Source of the DNA: Lithobates sylvaticus
Taxonomy: Eukaryota > Chordata > Amphibia > Anura > Ranidae
Reading direction: 5' to 3'
Assembly (NCBI GenBank): GCA_028564925.1
Contig: CM053028.1
Span: 444,528,022-444,592,021, forward strand
DNA: 64,000 nt
Below, piece after piece: positions 22,181-34,329 of the stretch (within the stretch, counting starts at the first letter, position 1; each line of letters begins with the position of its first letter). Under the pieces are notes generated by a model. That model was not told the DNA's origin. It saw only the letters and a list, made by a program, of their open reading frames with translations, and ran no database searches. Both the position numbers and the translations under genes were made by a program.

Positions 22181-22299
22181 CAAATTTGTATAGGGCTGCT
22201 CAAGTAAAGCAGGAGATATGTGTGTTTGGATATATAGGTGTGTATATAGCACGCTTGCTTTACCTAGGCAGCCCTATAGAAATGACCTGTACAGACCGG

Positions 22300-22880
22300 G
22301 TGCCCCCCGTCCATTGCACTCTGTGTCTCCCCTCTCGGTCGGTCAGGCCCCGGAGTGATGTTGTACGCCCCTCATTAGAACCCATAGGAGCCGTGTACAG
22401 AATTCCTCACCTGCAGTCTCTCGCTCGCCGGCTGCCACATCTCCGCACTGCTCGCTCTCCTCACACCGTCCGCGGAATGCGCACCCCAAGGCCACAGCTC
22501 CCCTCTGCGCTCCTCTCCTACCCGTTATCCCGCTAAGACCGCCTACCGCTCCTCCCCGCTATCACCGATAACCCCGCCCCTGTTCTCCCGGTGGTCCCGC
22601 CCTTCTCAGCTCTCGCATTCCTCTTTCCCGCCCTGTCTGCTGTTCTCTGGCCTGTAGCGCTTCCAGATTATGGGCGGAGCATTGCATTCCATGTCCGGCC
22701 CCTCTCCGCGTGAGGGCGTGGTTTGCTTGTCAAGGAATCCGTCAGCGATGGATGGATGGGCAGGTCGTTCCAATCTGCTGTAACCGTAGAGACGTGTACG
22801 CGGTCCTCCCCACCTAGCATAGGATGGGAAGACAATGGTTCCCCCTGCGTCCAGACATCTTCTAGCGGGAGAAACACAAT
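22300..22880. promoter_or_regulatory. CpG-rich, GC-box-bearing segment; candidate promoter
   Basis: Unlike the AT-rich, CpG-poor surroundings, this stretch has dozens of CpG dinucleotides and several GC boxes (CCCCGCCC near 22,572, CCCGCCC near 22,597, GGGCGGAG near 22,673). It does not look like any repeat family recognised elsewhere in the window. Vertebrate housekeeping promoters commonly have this composition. No TATA box was seen. A strong minus-strand splice donor lies inside it. The call is inferred from composition; no transcript evidence is available. Confidence 0.45.
22411..22440 (-). CDS. Possible first coding exon (ten codons) ending at a splice donor
   Basis: On the minus strand an ATG (22,440-22,438) opens ten codons, MWQPASERLQ. 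They run exactly to the donor CTGCAG|GTGAGG, with the last exon base at 22,411, giving a phase-0 exon end. The exon would lie within the CpG-rich segment, with transcription starting at higher coordinates and the gene continuing below 22,410. No second exon could be recognised, because lower coordinates are filled with repeats. The donor match is good but could be chance; the exon could also be entirely untranslated. Confidence 0.25.
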
Positions 22881-23139
22881 GGTTACCATGAGCAACAGGA
22901 TTGCACAGGGGCTTGCTAGGGCTGCAAAAGACCTGGGGCTAGAGCCCATAGCAGTGGTCACCAACCTCTTTGCAGGCCCGTGGGGGGCACGCAGTGGTAA
23001 ACAATTATTTGCAGGCAATGGCTGGTGTTGGCGCTTCAATCATCATAAAGCACATTTTCTATTGTTACATTCTAATATATAATGAAGTGATTCAACTCAC
23101 CATAATTCAGAATCAGTGGGAGCCCTGGGCGTGTCACTG

Positions 23140-23700
23140 CCATATCTCCTGCCACCAGATGCAGCATGTCACTTGCGTGGTACTTGCCACCGTCCCCTGC
23201 CACCAGATGTGGATTGTCACTTGCCACTTTCTCCTGGCAGCAGATATGGATTGTCACTTGACACGTCTCCTGCCACCATTTGTAGATTGTCACTTGCCAC
23301 GTCTCCTGCCACCATTTGTAGATTGTCACTTGCCACGTCTCCTGACACCATTTGCAGATTGCCACGTCACCTGCCACCATTTGCAGATTGTCACTTGCCT
23401 TGTCTCCTGCCACCATTTGCAGATTGTCACTTGCCACGTCACCTGCCACCATTTGCAGATTGACACTTGCTACGTCGCCTGCCACCATTTTCAGATTGTC
23501 ACTTGCCACGTCTCCTGCCACCATTTGCAGACTGTCACTTGCCACGTCTCCTGCCACCATTTGCAGACTGTCACTTGCAAACATCTCCTGCCACCATTTG
23601 CAGATTGTCACTAGCCATGTCACCGGCCACCAGATGTGGGTTGTCACTTGCCAGCTGATGTGGATTGTCACTTGCCATGCCAGCCAGTGCCACTAAATGT
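23140..23700. repeat. 36-bp minisatellite
   Basis: About 14-16 tandem copies of a 36-bp unit containing CTCCTGCCACCATTTGCAG and TTGTCACTTGCCACG. Because 36 is divisible by three and the unit lacks stops, long frames open on both strands (for example 199 and 214 codons). They are artefacts of the array. Edge copies are more diverged than the middle. Confidence 0.93.
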
Positions 23701-24599
23701 GCATTGACGCTGCATTGGTGTCAGGCGGGCAGCACTGGTCCATTTAGTAAAGGGCAGGAGAGCGGTGATGCAGTAATAAATTATGTCATCTCGTTGCTCC
23801 CCACTGCACCTCTGACATTGAAGCAAGGGGGTCTGGCTGCAAAGTGGAGCTCCACCGATGACAGGAAGCACGTGACCTCCACTCCACCATGAGCACTGAT
23901 GTTTGGCGGGCAGTGAGAGATGGTGTCATCTCTCTGCTGCCCGCCGCACTTCACTCCCACATTGAAGAGGCCCGGCTGTGAAGAGCACTGATGTAGAGCG
24001 AGCAGAGAGAGATGTCATCTTTGCTCGTCCGCCCACTCGCTTCTCTCCTCTCCTCCGTCTCTCTCATGCAGCCAGTCCGCCCGCCGTAGTGGCCGCAACC
24101 CGCTGGTTAGGAAGGGACCCTGCGGCAAGAAACTCGGGGCTATGGGCCCCAGATTTGGGGCTATAGCCCCAATAGCCACCCCCTATTGACGCCCTGCACA
24201 GGGTTGTAATCATTCACACTTTGGGATTTGATTCCAAAACACATGCCCATCGCGTTTGCGCAGCAATCGCAGCAAACCGTGACTTAAAAATCATATGAGA
24301 TCCTGAAAAGGAGCCTATTTAGGTGACCAAGCCTATGCAACACGCAACGTGAGCACAGACACTTGTTCCTGCTAGTGAACATGTGAATGCAGCCTTGGAA
24401 AAGATACAACTATATAGATCAGGCCAAAATGAGAGACAGAGGAACTTTGGAGTAAATTCATTAAGAGTTCATTAATAAAATGCAGTAGAGCTTGCATTAA
24501 ATCAGTTTTAAAGTGCAATTCACTAAGAATTTTGCGTTAAATAACGGATGCAGTGTTTGTTCGATTGAGCAGTAATTACTGCATTTTTTCATGTGGTAA
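23701..24599. other. No gene seen
   Basis: A moderately GC-rich stretch at 23,900-24,170 and a fragment with MITE-like end sequence (CATTCACAC near 24,213, GTGAATGCAGCC near 24,385). No domain-bearing frame. Confidence 0.4.
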
Positions 24600-24789
24600 T
24601 TTATCACCGGCCACCTTTTCCTTAATAACAGATGACTCATCAGCTGCCAGTGGGTTTCCCGCTGACAGCTGTATGTAAAAAAAATGCCGGCAATTAAAAA
24701 TGAAGAAAAAAAAAAACAGCGTGGGCCCCCCCCCAGAATTCATACCAGACCCTTATCCAAGCATGCAGCCCAGCAGGTCAGGAAGGCAG
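24600..24789 (+). repeat. Fragment of a frog composite repeat
   Basis: Shares the AGCTGACAGCTG region, an AAAATGCCGGCAAT-like block and the CATACCAGACCC module with the copy at about 32,340-32,900 (opposite strand), and partly with 29,615-30,396 and 63,850-64,000. Noncoding; it abuts the Gypsy element. Confidence 0.6.
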
Positions 24790-27700
24790 TGTACACTCCA
24801 ACGGTTGCATTGGGAGAACTTAGGGCTCGCTTTATCAGTAGGAAGCAGAGAGAAGGAGAATCCATTCCACAGTATGCTCTGGAATTGCAGGATATAGCAG
24901 CCGAGATCCACCACAAGGAGAGGTGGCGACCAGGACGCACTGGGTGGAGTGACACAGACGGATGGGGACAGAAGTGACCCAAATTTAAAATTTCACAAAT
25001 TATTAGAGGCAGCTATCGTGACAGACGTGCCAGTACAGATGTCCTGGTGGCCAGCATAGGTGATAAACTATACAAATCACCAGAAACTGAACTAACTGCT
25101 CCATGGGAGGCGGCCATCCATAAACTGACAGAAGGGATGGCCCAGCTCCAGACGGAATTAGCCATGCTGAGGCACGAACAAGACAATCCAAGGGACAACA
25201 CCCGCTCTTGGAGGAAGCGAACACCCCCGGAGACAATCTAGACGAGAGAGGTCACTCTCCCTATGTTGGGGCTGTCAGAAAAAGGGGCATTGCTTTTAGA
25301 GATTGCCCTGATAGAATACAGAGGGAGCCATTAAACCCAGAGCGCCCTGCCGCTAGGAGTCAAGCAGTGGGGTGGCCCAGTGGAATGACTCCCCAGTCAC
25401 ACACAGAGGATGTGGTGGTCGATTGCCCAGTGGTGCACGGATACTTTGATGGCAAGGAGGTTGAGTGCCTCTTTGACAATGGGTCGCAAGTCACTATTCT
25501 ACCAGAACCTTTGTTCCACCGGTACTTCCCAAAGAAAAAAATGAGTCAGTATACTCCATGGATCTCACTGACAGTTGCCAACTGACTTCCCATAGAAATG
25601 GTCAGAATTACCTGGATAAAAAGTAAAACTGTGGAGGCAGGACCTTGGCCAAAAAGGTGTGGTGGTCACACGAGCGTCTGGCAAAGGACAACAGCAGGTT
25701 ATATTGGGCATGAATATTATCCAGGGCCTGAAATCTGAGCTTTTGAAACATTGCCCTACCCACCTGGGACCACCTAAGGAGGTCAGAAAACTGCTCCATG
25801 CCTTGGAAACACTAAAGACTGCCTCAATAATAGCAAACATCAAGGAAAAAGCTGGTGTTGTGAGGCTTCGGGACAGAAATCGTAATTCCTCCCTGCCAAG
25901 TGATTGGTGGATAGATAGTCAGTGGTGTTTTCAAAGGTGGATTTTGACCTGGGCTGTAGCAATGGGATTGAACATGAGATCTCCACAGGAGAGAGTCAAC
26001 CCACCGGGAGCGCTACAGAAGCATACCTCCTCATCTTTATCAGGAAGTCAAGCAGATGTTGGACAAATGATGCAACAAGGCATAATTTAAGACAGCAAGA
26101 GCCCATGGGCAGCTCCCATTGTCTTAGTGCGGAAAAAGGACGGCACCCTCCGTTTCTGTGTAGATTATAGACGGTTGAATGTTGTCACTACTAGAGATGC
26201 CTATCCTCTGCCACAAATTGAAGAGTCCCTAGCTGCCCTAGGGAAAGCCAAGTTCTTTTCTACACTTGACCTTGCCAGTGGGTATTGCCAGATCCCTATC
26301 GCCGAAGCAGATCGCCCAAAAACTGCTTTCATCCATTCTATGGGACTATGGCAGTTCAAAAGGATGCCTTTTGAGTTGAACAATGCATCGGCCACCTTCC
26401 AGAGGACAATGGAGCATTGTCTGGGAGACATGAACTTAGATAGCATCCTGATTCATCTAGATGATATAGTGGTTTTCTCTGCCACCTTTGAAGAACACCT
26501 TGCCCACCTATATGCTGTGCTAGCCTGGCTACACCAGTATGGGTTGCAGCTTAAACCAAAGAAATGCCGCCTATTTAAACGTGAGATTGAATATCTAGGA
26601 CATGTCATCTCCAAACAAGTTGTGCATCCCAACCCAGAGATCAAGATCAAGGTCATACAGGAGTGGAAAGCCCCGACAACTGTGACTGAAGCTAGAGCCT
26701 TCTTAGGGTTAGCAGGGTACTATCAACATTTCATCAAGCACTACACTCATCATGCTGCTCCACTCCAGAACTTACTAAAAGGAGCAGACCAGAAAGGGGG
26801 CCACAAGAAGGTGGAATGGGGACCGGAACAGCAAGAAGCGTTTGATGTTTTAAAGCAACAGTTAATGTCAGCTCCTGTATTGGCTTTTGCTGATTTCTCT
26901 CTTCCCTTCTGGCTACGGACTGATGCCAGTAACCAGGGCCTGGGGGCCGTGCTCTCACAAGTGCAAGATGGTGAGGAAAGGGTTTTTGCTTATGCCAGTC
27001 ACAGCCTTCATGCAACCAAGAGAAACCCTTAAAACTACAGCTCCTTTAAGCTGGAACTGTTTTCGCATTGGTGTGGGCCATCACAGAACACAGAGTATTT
27101 CACAGGTGCTAGGTTCAAAGTCTGGACAGATAACAACCCCCTTAGTATAACTCCAGACAGCCAAATTCGGTGCTCTGGAACAAAGATGGGTGGCACATCT
27201 AGCAAAATTTGACTTCTCCCTGCATTACCACCCAGGAAAAGGTAACCAGGTGGCCGATGCCATATCACGACACCCCTCAGTACAACCACAGCGAGATGTG
27301 GAGGCTGAAGAAGAAGAGATTGCTAGTAGAAGAGAAAGGTCAAAACTGCTACCAGAAACACAGAAACTGTTGAGTGAGTGGTCCCATCTCGTCTTGAGAG
27401 ATGGCATATTGTATCCCAGGATAATGTTCCCCCATGACTCATCAGTAACCTGGCAGGTCATACTGTCAGGGGCCCAAGCTCGACCAGTGGCAGAAAGAAT
27501 TCATGTTGAAGGAGGACATTGGGGTATCTACAAGATATTTGCATGGTTCAAAAGGCAAGCTATGTGTGTGGGGCTCTTGCAGTTAATTGAGCAAGTATGT
27601 CAGCACTGTTTGGTCTGCTCAGTGACGAAGGGGGCTGAAGCCCAGGTGCCTCCCATGACTTGAAGCACATCTGCCCCATTGGAAGTGCTAACAGTTGACT

Positions 27701-28530
27701 TCCTCACTCTGGACACGTCGGGTGATGGATATCGCCATGTCCTTGTTATAGTGGACCACTTTACCAAGTTTGCAGTAGCCTTGCCAACTCGTGACCAAAT
27801 TGCAAAGACTGCAGCTCAAACATTATGGAAGCACTTTTGTCTCCCTTACGGTTGCCCTCAGAAAATACATTCTGATCAAGGCCCCTACTTTGAAAGTGAG
27901 TTCTTCCAGGCGTGGTGTCATTCCTTAGGTTTCAAGATGACACATACGACCCGTACCACCCACAGGGTAATGGCAGAGTTTGTGAGAGGTTTAATGTGAG
28001 AGGTTTAATCGTACCCTGATACAACTGTTGAGGGAACTGGCCCATGAGAAAAGAATCAGATGGACCCATTACTTGGCTGAAGTGGTCTGGAAGTATTACC
28101 ATACGGTGCACTCAGCGACAGGTCGCTCCCCTTACCACGTTATGTTTGGTCGTATTCTTGGGTGCCCCACAGACCTATGGGGTGTTGTCCCCACTGAAAT
28201 ACTAGAGTATACTCCAGCATCTTAGATTCAAGCGTGGAGGCGACGGCTGTCAGAAGTCCAAAAGTTCATTAAGGATGGAACTTGGGTGGAACAAGAAAAG
28301 AGGTCTATGACCTGAAACCTGGAAACAGGGTCCTGATCTGGCGCAAAGGTGCACATCAGCAGGGCAAGCTACAAACTCCATGGGAGGAAGTGCCTGGAGT
28401 TGTGTTACAGCAACCCATTCCAGGAGTGCCAGTCTATGACATCCAGAAAGAAGGTACCCAAGACAAGCTAAGACGGCTACACCTTAGGCTCCTTAAAGCG
28501 TTAACCCAAAAAAAAAAAAAAAAATGGATC
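24790..28530 (+). mobile_element. Ty3/Gypsy LTR retrotransposon, broken
   Basis: Parts in order are typical Gypsy. A Gag-like region lies at about 24,810-25,330, then an aspartic protease (25,430-25,580), reverse transcriptase and RNase H (26,127-27,030 and a little beyond), and an integrase with zinc-binding and core regions (27,190-28,010). An integrase C-terminal region (28,282-28,510) ends the element. It has many breaks and is an old fossil. I could not identify flanking LTRs; a TGTAACACC start near 28,559 could be a 3' LTR edge. RT motifs such as LDLASGYCQIPI and an adjoining RNase H support Gypsy; the clade within Gypsy is not resolved. Confidence 0.9.
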
Positions 28531-28734
28531 CTGCTCCTTTAAAGCATTTTATACACCCTGTAACACCTCTAATAATTGGTTGATCCTGCGAGTTTCTCCC
28601 CCCCATCTGGAAACTGACCACGATAATCATGGTTGCTGAGCCCCTGACATCATGGTCTGTTTGCGTGCCTCCGTCATCCACAGCCTGCTATCCTGTGTCT
28701 GTCGCCTCTGTCCCCCCTCCTCCCCTCCCTTCTC

Positions 28735-30396
28735 TGTGTGTCACCTAGTCGCCCGTTTACCTCACTGAGTGGCCCCGCCCTCAGCTATATAACAGCTGTC
28801 ACTCGTTGGGAGACTCCCATGGAGGCAAAGCTGTTGTGGATTTTTTTTCTTTTTTCAGCTCGTCGGGCTGGGTGAGATGGATCTACATCGTGGGATATTT
28901 TTATTTTTTTATCTTTTAACCACTTAAGCCCCGGACCATTTGGCTGGCCAAAGACCACTTTTTGCGATTCGGCACTGTGCCGCTTTAACTGACAATTGCG
29001 CGGTCGTGCGACGTGGCTCCCCAACAAAATTGACTTGCTTTTTTTGCCACAAATAGAGCTTTCTTTTGGCGGTATTTGATCACCTCTGCGGTTTTTACTT
29101 TTTGCGCTATAAACAAAAAAAGAGCGACAATTTAGAAAAAAATGCATTATTTTTTACTTTTTGCTATGATAAATATCCCCAAAAAATATATTAAAAAAAC
29201 ATTTTTTTCCTCAGTTTAGACCGATATGTATTCTTCTACATATTTTTGGTAAAAAAAAAATCACAATACGTGTTTATTGATTGGTTTGCGCAAAAGTTAT
29301 AGCATCTACAAAATAGGGGATAGTTTTATGGCATTTTTATTATACTTTTTTTTTTACTAGTAATGGCGGCGATCAGCGATTTTTATTGTGAGTGGGATAT
29401 TCACGTCAGCCAATTTTGACACATTTTTGGGATCATTGGCATTAATACAGCGATCAGTGCGATTAAAATTGCATTGATTACTGTAAAAATGTCACTGGCA
29501 GTGAAGGGGTTAACACTAGGGGGTGAGTGAAGGGGTTAATGTGTTCCTAGTACATGTTCTAACTGAAAGGGGATGGGACTGTGTAGGGAAACTAACTGGT
29601 CGGCATGCGGTTAATAAAGGACTTATCCCAAAGTGTCTTTTTTACTATTCTTTACACTTTTTTTTGTGAAATGGTAGGGGTACAATGTACCCGTTACCAA
29701 GTCACATAGGAGGGGAGGCCAGGATCTGGGGGTCCCCTTGTTAAAGGGGGCTTCCAGATTCCGATAAGCCCCCCACCCTGCAGACCCACACAACAACGGG
29801 GCAAGGGTTGTGGGGATGAGCCCCTCGTTCCCATTAACATTTATTTTTTATTTTTTTTATTTTTGGTTCGTGGTCCTCCTTAATATTCATACCAGACCCA
29901 AAGGGCCTAGTAATGGACTGGGAACCCATGACGTTTTTTTCAATGAGTTTTATCTATATTGCCGAGACCCAACAATTCATTACAGCCTCAATCATTTTTA
30001 AATTACTTTTTTGCTTTAGAAATGTAATTTTGCTGTGGTACTGTTCTAAAACACAGGAAAACTGCGCCACTTTACAGGCATACTATAGACACCCCCCAGG
30101 CACGATATTTAAAGGAATATTTCATTTTCATTGTTTCACTTTAAGCATTATTAAAATCACTGTTCCCGAAAAAACTTCAGTTTTTAAAACTTTTTTTTTG
30201 CATTGATACATGTCCCCTGGGGCAGGACCCAGGTCCCCAAACACTTTTTTTGGCAATAAATTTCATACAAGCCTTTAGAATGAGCACTTTTGGTTTTTCA
30301 TGTTAATGTCCCATAGACTTTAACGGTGTTCCGCATCTTTCGAATTTCACTGCTCGGCGAACACCCAATGTTCGAACATCGGCCTCATCCCTACTT
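28735..30396 (+). repeat. Frog composite repeat with internal piggyBac-like MITE
   Basis: The left part contains a TATA-like CTATATAACAGCTGTCAC (about 28,783-28,802). It continues after the nested MITE with TAATAAAGGACTTATCCC, the GGTAGGGGTACA block, the CATACCAGACCC module and a right end near CCTCATCCCTACT. The 29,950-30,390 part has a clear second copy at 44,587-44,996. It is abundant-looking but I cannot name its class: a TATA motif would suit an LTR or a promoter-bearing repeat. Confidence 0.55.
28920..29610. mobile_element. piggyBac-like MITE, 691 bp
   Basis: TTAA at 28,916-28,919 and 29,611-29,614. Ends are CCACTTAAGCCCCGGACC and GGTCGGCATGCGG. Removing it restores CTTTTAATAAAGG in the host repeat. 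Internal sequence is the reverse complement of the 33,186-33,876 copy. Confidence 0.9.
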
Positions 30397-30443
30397 AGAA
30401 CTAAATAAAAAGAACAAATATGAAGGACAAGTCAACAGACATA

Positions 30444-30806
30444 TGCCCCATACACACGTTCGGAATTTCTGATGGAAAATGTCCTATCGGACCATGTTGT
30501 CGGAAAAATGTGTGGGCTCTCAAATTTTCCGACAACAAAGTCCGATCTGACTTTTTCTGATCGTGTGTAGAGAATTCCAACGGACAAAGTGCCACGCATG
30601 CTCAGATCAAATTACGAGACCAAAGCTATTGGCTACTAGCCTCTACGTAGTTCAGTCGTACGCAACGAACGTCACCACGTTCAGAATGATCGGATTTTCC
30701 GACTACTTTGTCCGACCGTGTGTATGCAACACCAGTGTCGGACAAAATGCGTCAGAAAAATCTGACAGATTTTGTGGTCGGAATTTCCGACCGTGTGTAC
30801 GGGGCA
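30444..30806. mobile_element. Harbinger-like MITE (TGCCCYGTACACACGG ends)
   Basis: Ends TGCCCCATACACACG and CGTGTGTACGGGGCA are inverted. Both arms carry GTCGGAATTTC-like blocks, and the middle has CACGCATGCTCAGAT and CATCACCACGTTC-like sequence shared with 61,101-61,525. Flanks are ATA and TTA. No coding capacity. Confidence 0.8.
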
Positions 30807-31289
30807 TTACAGTGAATTACATTTAAAACAAACATGACTTGAAACTAATAACTTGACAGAAATAAATCTACGTACCACTTTTGCCTGCTTGTGAGCTAAG
30901 AGAGGGGTTTGTAGCTTGAAGATTCTTAGTCAGATGGCTTACTTTACACACAAAAAACACTTTAAACCTTGGTTAGACAGCACTTTTCCATCTCCTTTAG
31001 TTGCAAGAAAAACAGGAAGCTAGCATGTAATAATGCATGATGGGGGAAATAAATGAACAAGTTAGCACACATGCGCCATCTAGAGGAAATTAACATTATA
31101 GTCACATACATTTTGTGTATGCCAGTACAAAAGGTGGAAGAGTACCCAAAGGGTATGGTGGAGGTTGTTTCACCTGGAAGTGCACGACATCACTGATTTT
31201 ACAGGTATTTGGACTGTTTGGACTTATCGCAGAATTTCTTTTCACATTATTGACTTTGATGCACTGATTTTTTGAAGGTTTTCTTTTTC
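30807..31289. other. No gene seen
   Basis: Anonymous AT-rich sequence without domain-bearing frames or a clear repeat. Confidence 0.45.
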
Positions 31290-31871
31290 TTTGTTCAGTT
31301 TTTTTTGTATTGAGAAAATACAGAAATTACAATATCAGCCAAGCTGTAAGGCTGTAATATACAGGTAAAACTAGGCTTAAAAAAAAGAAAAAACATTGAA
31401 ATTCCAATAGTGCTAGAACACCAATTAGCATGGGAACCATGGCGCTTTAGCGCTTGATACGCCAGGCAACAGGTATCGGAGCACTAGCTCCCATGGGTGC
31501 TAACAACACGATAAACCAAGTGTTATAAAGACAGAAAGGAATAGCAGGGGGGACAGGGGGTAGAAGGACTAAAGGGATCCTGGGGATGTTCATAGGTAGA
31601 GCCCAAGTAATATAGGAGGTAGAGGAAACCTTAACCAGGTTTATCAGTGTTCCAACAGGGATGAGTCAAAATCTGGTGGAAGGAAATTATCAATCCATAT
31701 AGTTGCCCTAAGGCAGTATAAGCCAAAATCCTATCGTGCAATGTGGCTCTAATTTTTGTGTGGATCATAGCTTTGGTAATCCTATGCTTTGTTGCAACAT
31801 GGGGCAGACTAGGGGATTTCCAGGCCCTAGCTAGGGTTTGCTTGGGCGCAGTAGTGATTTGAATATGGAGC
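31290..31871 (-). mobile_element. L1-type LINE, 3' end fragment
   Basis: On the minus strand, about 80 codons ending at a stop at 31,631-31,633 read TLARAWKSPSLPHVATKHRI and ITKAMIHTKIRATLHD, like the extreme C-terminus of L1-family ORF2. A 3' untranslated stretch follows, ending in ATTTTCTCAATAC and an A-rich tail near 31,290-31,310. The 5' side is cut at 31,871, where a TTAA-flanked MITE begins, so upstream ORF2 is missing. The assignment rests on a short segment. Confidence 0.6.
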
Positions 31872-31875
31872 TTAA

Positions 31876-32340
31876 CCACTTGCCACCTAATCACAGTAGA
31901 TATACTGCGAGCAGACGGCACAGCCAGGTACCATGACATGCCTGAACATTGCAGTGTACTTCCTGATTTGGCAACACACATGCGCAAGACACCTGCTGAC
32001 CCATGCTGTGATTGGACACAGCACAAATTTGTCAGCAAGGGACAGCCAATGATTATGGCTGTACATTTGCTGATCGGCAAATGTACCTGAGACCTGCTCA
32101 TCAATGTGTGGTGGGCACCCTGGTGGTCCAGTGTGGGCATCCACGGGGGGTGGCTGCGCTGATAAACAATTAGCACAGACCCCCCTGTCAGGAGAGCCGC
32201 CGGTCGGCTCTCCTCTACTCGCGACACGAGTGAGGAAAAGCAGATAAACGACTCTTCCTGTTTACACTGTGATCAGCCGTGATTGGACACGGCTTATCAC
32301 GTGGTAAAGATCCTCCGTCAGAGGCTCTTTACCGAGATCG
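31876..32340. mobile_element. Partial piggyBac-like MITE
   Basis: TTAA (31,872-31,875) is followed by CCACTTGCCACC, matching the left end of the TTAA family. The interior holds GTGATTGGACAC in two places and a GCCGACCGGCGG-like palindrome. No right end could be found, and it runs into the next repeat. Confidence 0.6.
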
Positions 32341-32900
32341 GTGTAGTAGGGGTACATTGTACCCCTACTCATTCACCAAAAAAAATGTCACTAATAAAGA
32401 AAAACAGTAGATAGTTTTTGACAAGTCCTTTATTAAAAAAACAAAAAACAAAACAATAAAAATCAATGTCCTCCGATGTAGATCCCATGCTGTTTTTTTT
32501 TTTAATTTTGACATGGGGTTCCCCTTAGAATCCATACCAGACCCAAAGGGCATGGTATAGATTGAAGGGGGGGGGGGGGGGGACCCATGCTGTTTATTTT
32601 CAGAATTTTCTATTGCTGGCATGGTCTTATTTACATTTCAGCTGTCAATGGAGAAGCCCAGCTGACAGCTGATGAGTCATTGGTTGTTAAGGACGTGGGA
32701 GCCGGCTTCCTGGCCCGCTGCTTAACAACCAGCTATTCTTCACACAGAATTTGAATATTAGTCAATAATTTTTTGGCCGATCCAAAATTTTGAATCATTT
32801 TGAATTCGTTAGGAAACTAATAAACAAAACAAAAATTTTATGAGAACTAAACGAAAATAAACATATTCTAAAACGAAACTAAACAAATTCTGAAACAAAA
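32340..32900 (-). repeat. Frog composite repeat, minus-strand copy
   Basis: Contains GTAGGGGTACATTGTACCCC, a TCCTTTATTAA block, the CATACCAGACCC module, a G-run (32,566-32,582) and the CAGCTGACAGCTGATGAGTC region. Matches 24,600-24,789 and parts of 28,735-30,396. Confidence 0.55.
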
Positions 32901-33181
32901 TTAGTAAAATAACCAATATATCCGAGCTCTGAGAGCTGATTGGAGGGAACGGACACACTAGCACAAAGGAACAGAGCTGAGGCTGTTAATCAGCTGCAGG
33001 TCCCGCCCCTGTCACCATTTTTCTCTTGGTGTCAGGAAAACCTGTCAGAAGTGATTCATGCTGATGGGCAGAGAATCTAAGCAGCAGACAGAAATGGCAC
33101 TCAGTGCTCTGGATAGAGACAAGTACACACTATAGAGAGAAATGCTTTGTTCATATTTCATGTCTGAGGTTTACAAACACT
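32901..33181. other. No gene seen
   Basis: Includes a GTTTACAAACACTTTAA edge near 33,170 that looks like the end of another TTAA-type repeat. Otherwise anonymous. Confidence 0.4.
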
Positions 33182-33185
33182 TTAA

Positions 33186-33876
33186 CCACATGCCGACCAG
33201 CCGCTGCAGTTGCACTGCGGCAGAATGACATTATGTAATGTCGCTTCGCCCTGTGGCCACTAGTGGGCACCCGCGCGCCCCCCCCCCTCCGAGCCGATGT
33301 GAGTGCCCAAGCTGATGCGGTCTCGATCAACACCGGGCTCCCGCGATCGCCGCTGAGACACGGTGAACCCAGAACTGTGTGTGTAAACACACAGTTTCCG
33401 GTTCTCTGTGGGGACACGGACACGGACCTGTCATCCTCCCGCTCTGCTCATTGTGGCCCGCGACCAGTTACCAATTCGCTTAAGTGGCCCTCGCTCTTCA
33501 AAAGGTTGGGCACCCCTGCCCTAAAACTATCCCCTATTTTGTAGACGCTAACTTTTGCGCTTATTGTGATTTTTTTTTACCAAAAATATGTAGAAGAATA
33601 CGTATTGGCCTAAACTGAGGAAAAAAAACTTTTTTGATATATTTTTGGGGGATATTTATTATAGCAAAAAGTAAAAAATATAGCTTTTTTTTTTTCAAAA
33701 TTGTCGCAATTTTTTTGTTTATAGCGCAAAAAATCTATTTGTGGGAAAAAAAGGCAGTCAATATTGTTTGGGAGCCACATCGCACAACCGCGCAATTGTC
33801 AGTTAAAGCGACACAGTCCCGAATAGCAAAAAGTGCTCTGGTCTTTGGCCAGCCAAATAGTCCAGGGCTTAAGTGG
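33186..33876. mobile_element. piggyBac-like MITE, 691 bp
   Basis: TTAA at 33,182-33,185 and 33,877-33,880. Ends are CCACATGCCGACC and GGGCTTAAGTGG. Includes the CCAAAAATATGTAGAAGAA and TTTATAGCGCAAAAAA blocks shared by the family. A piece at about 33,435-33,520 (GTGGCCCGCGACC to GGGCACCCCTG) resembles the end of an hAT-type MITE inserted within it. Confidence 0.88.
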
Positions 33877-33880
33877 TTAA

Positions 33881-34329
33881 GCTGCATTGTTTTGTTGCAT
33901 GTAGCAAAGGCAGATGTATTTTGCTCTCTAAAAAAAGATTTATTCCAGGGGAATGAAAATAATTCATCATACAAACACAGAACATAATAAGTACACTAAA
34001 GCCAACTAAAAGGACCTTGCAATAAATTTAGTACTGGATTCACGTACAAGAAAGTAGATAATACATTTAGGTGAGCTGCCACCATCAGATCTAAGGCTTC
34101 TAACAAATTTCCGTGCTTTCGTTTCCTCAAGATAAAGTCTGAACACAATTTACTTGCTAGGTGTTTACTCTTCAAAGTCATAAATCACAGAGTAACATCA
34201 TTTGTTAGGAAAAGATGAATAAACTAAAAGAAAAAAGCCGTACAATGGAAAATAAGTTTAAGTATGTTAAGCCTGTTTTGTAATAAGCATGTAGGTGTGG
34301 CCCAGGCTCACTACCCCTGGGGGAAGAGA
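33881..34329. other. No gene seen
   Basis: Anonymous AT-rich sequence; short chance frames only. Confidence 0.45.

Noticed and set aside
22970-23696. Reading frames of about 200 codons on both strands with repeated Cys/His
   Set aside because: Generated by the 36-bp tandem repeat. The Cys/His pattern is not a zinc-finger array.
23140-23700. CRISPR-like array (36-bp repeats)
   Set aside because: The units are directly tandem with no unique spacers, and the DNA is vertebrate.
24684-24790. Upstream start of the first Gypsy Gag frame
   Set aside because: This part of the frame lies in a neighbouring composite repeat and is unlikely to be Gag.
31870-32227. N-terminal part of a 198-codon minus-strand frame
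   Set aside because: It crosses from a MITE into the L1 fragment; only the last 80 codons or so are LINE-like.
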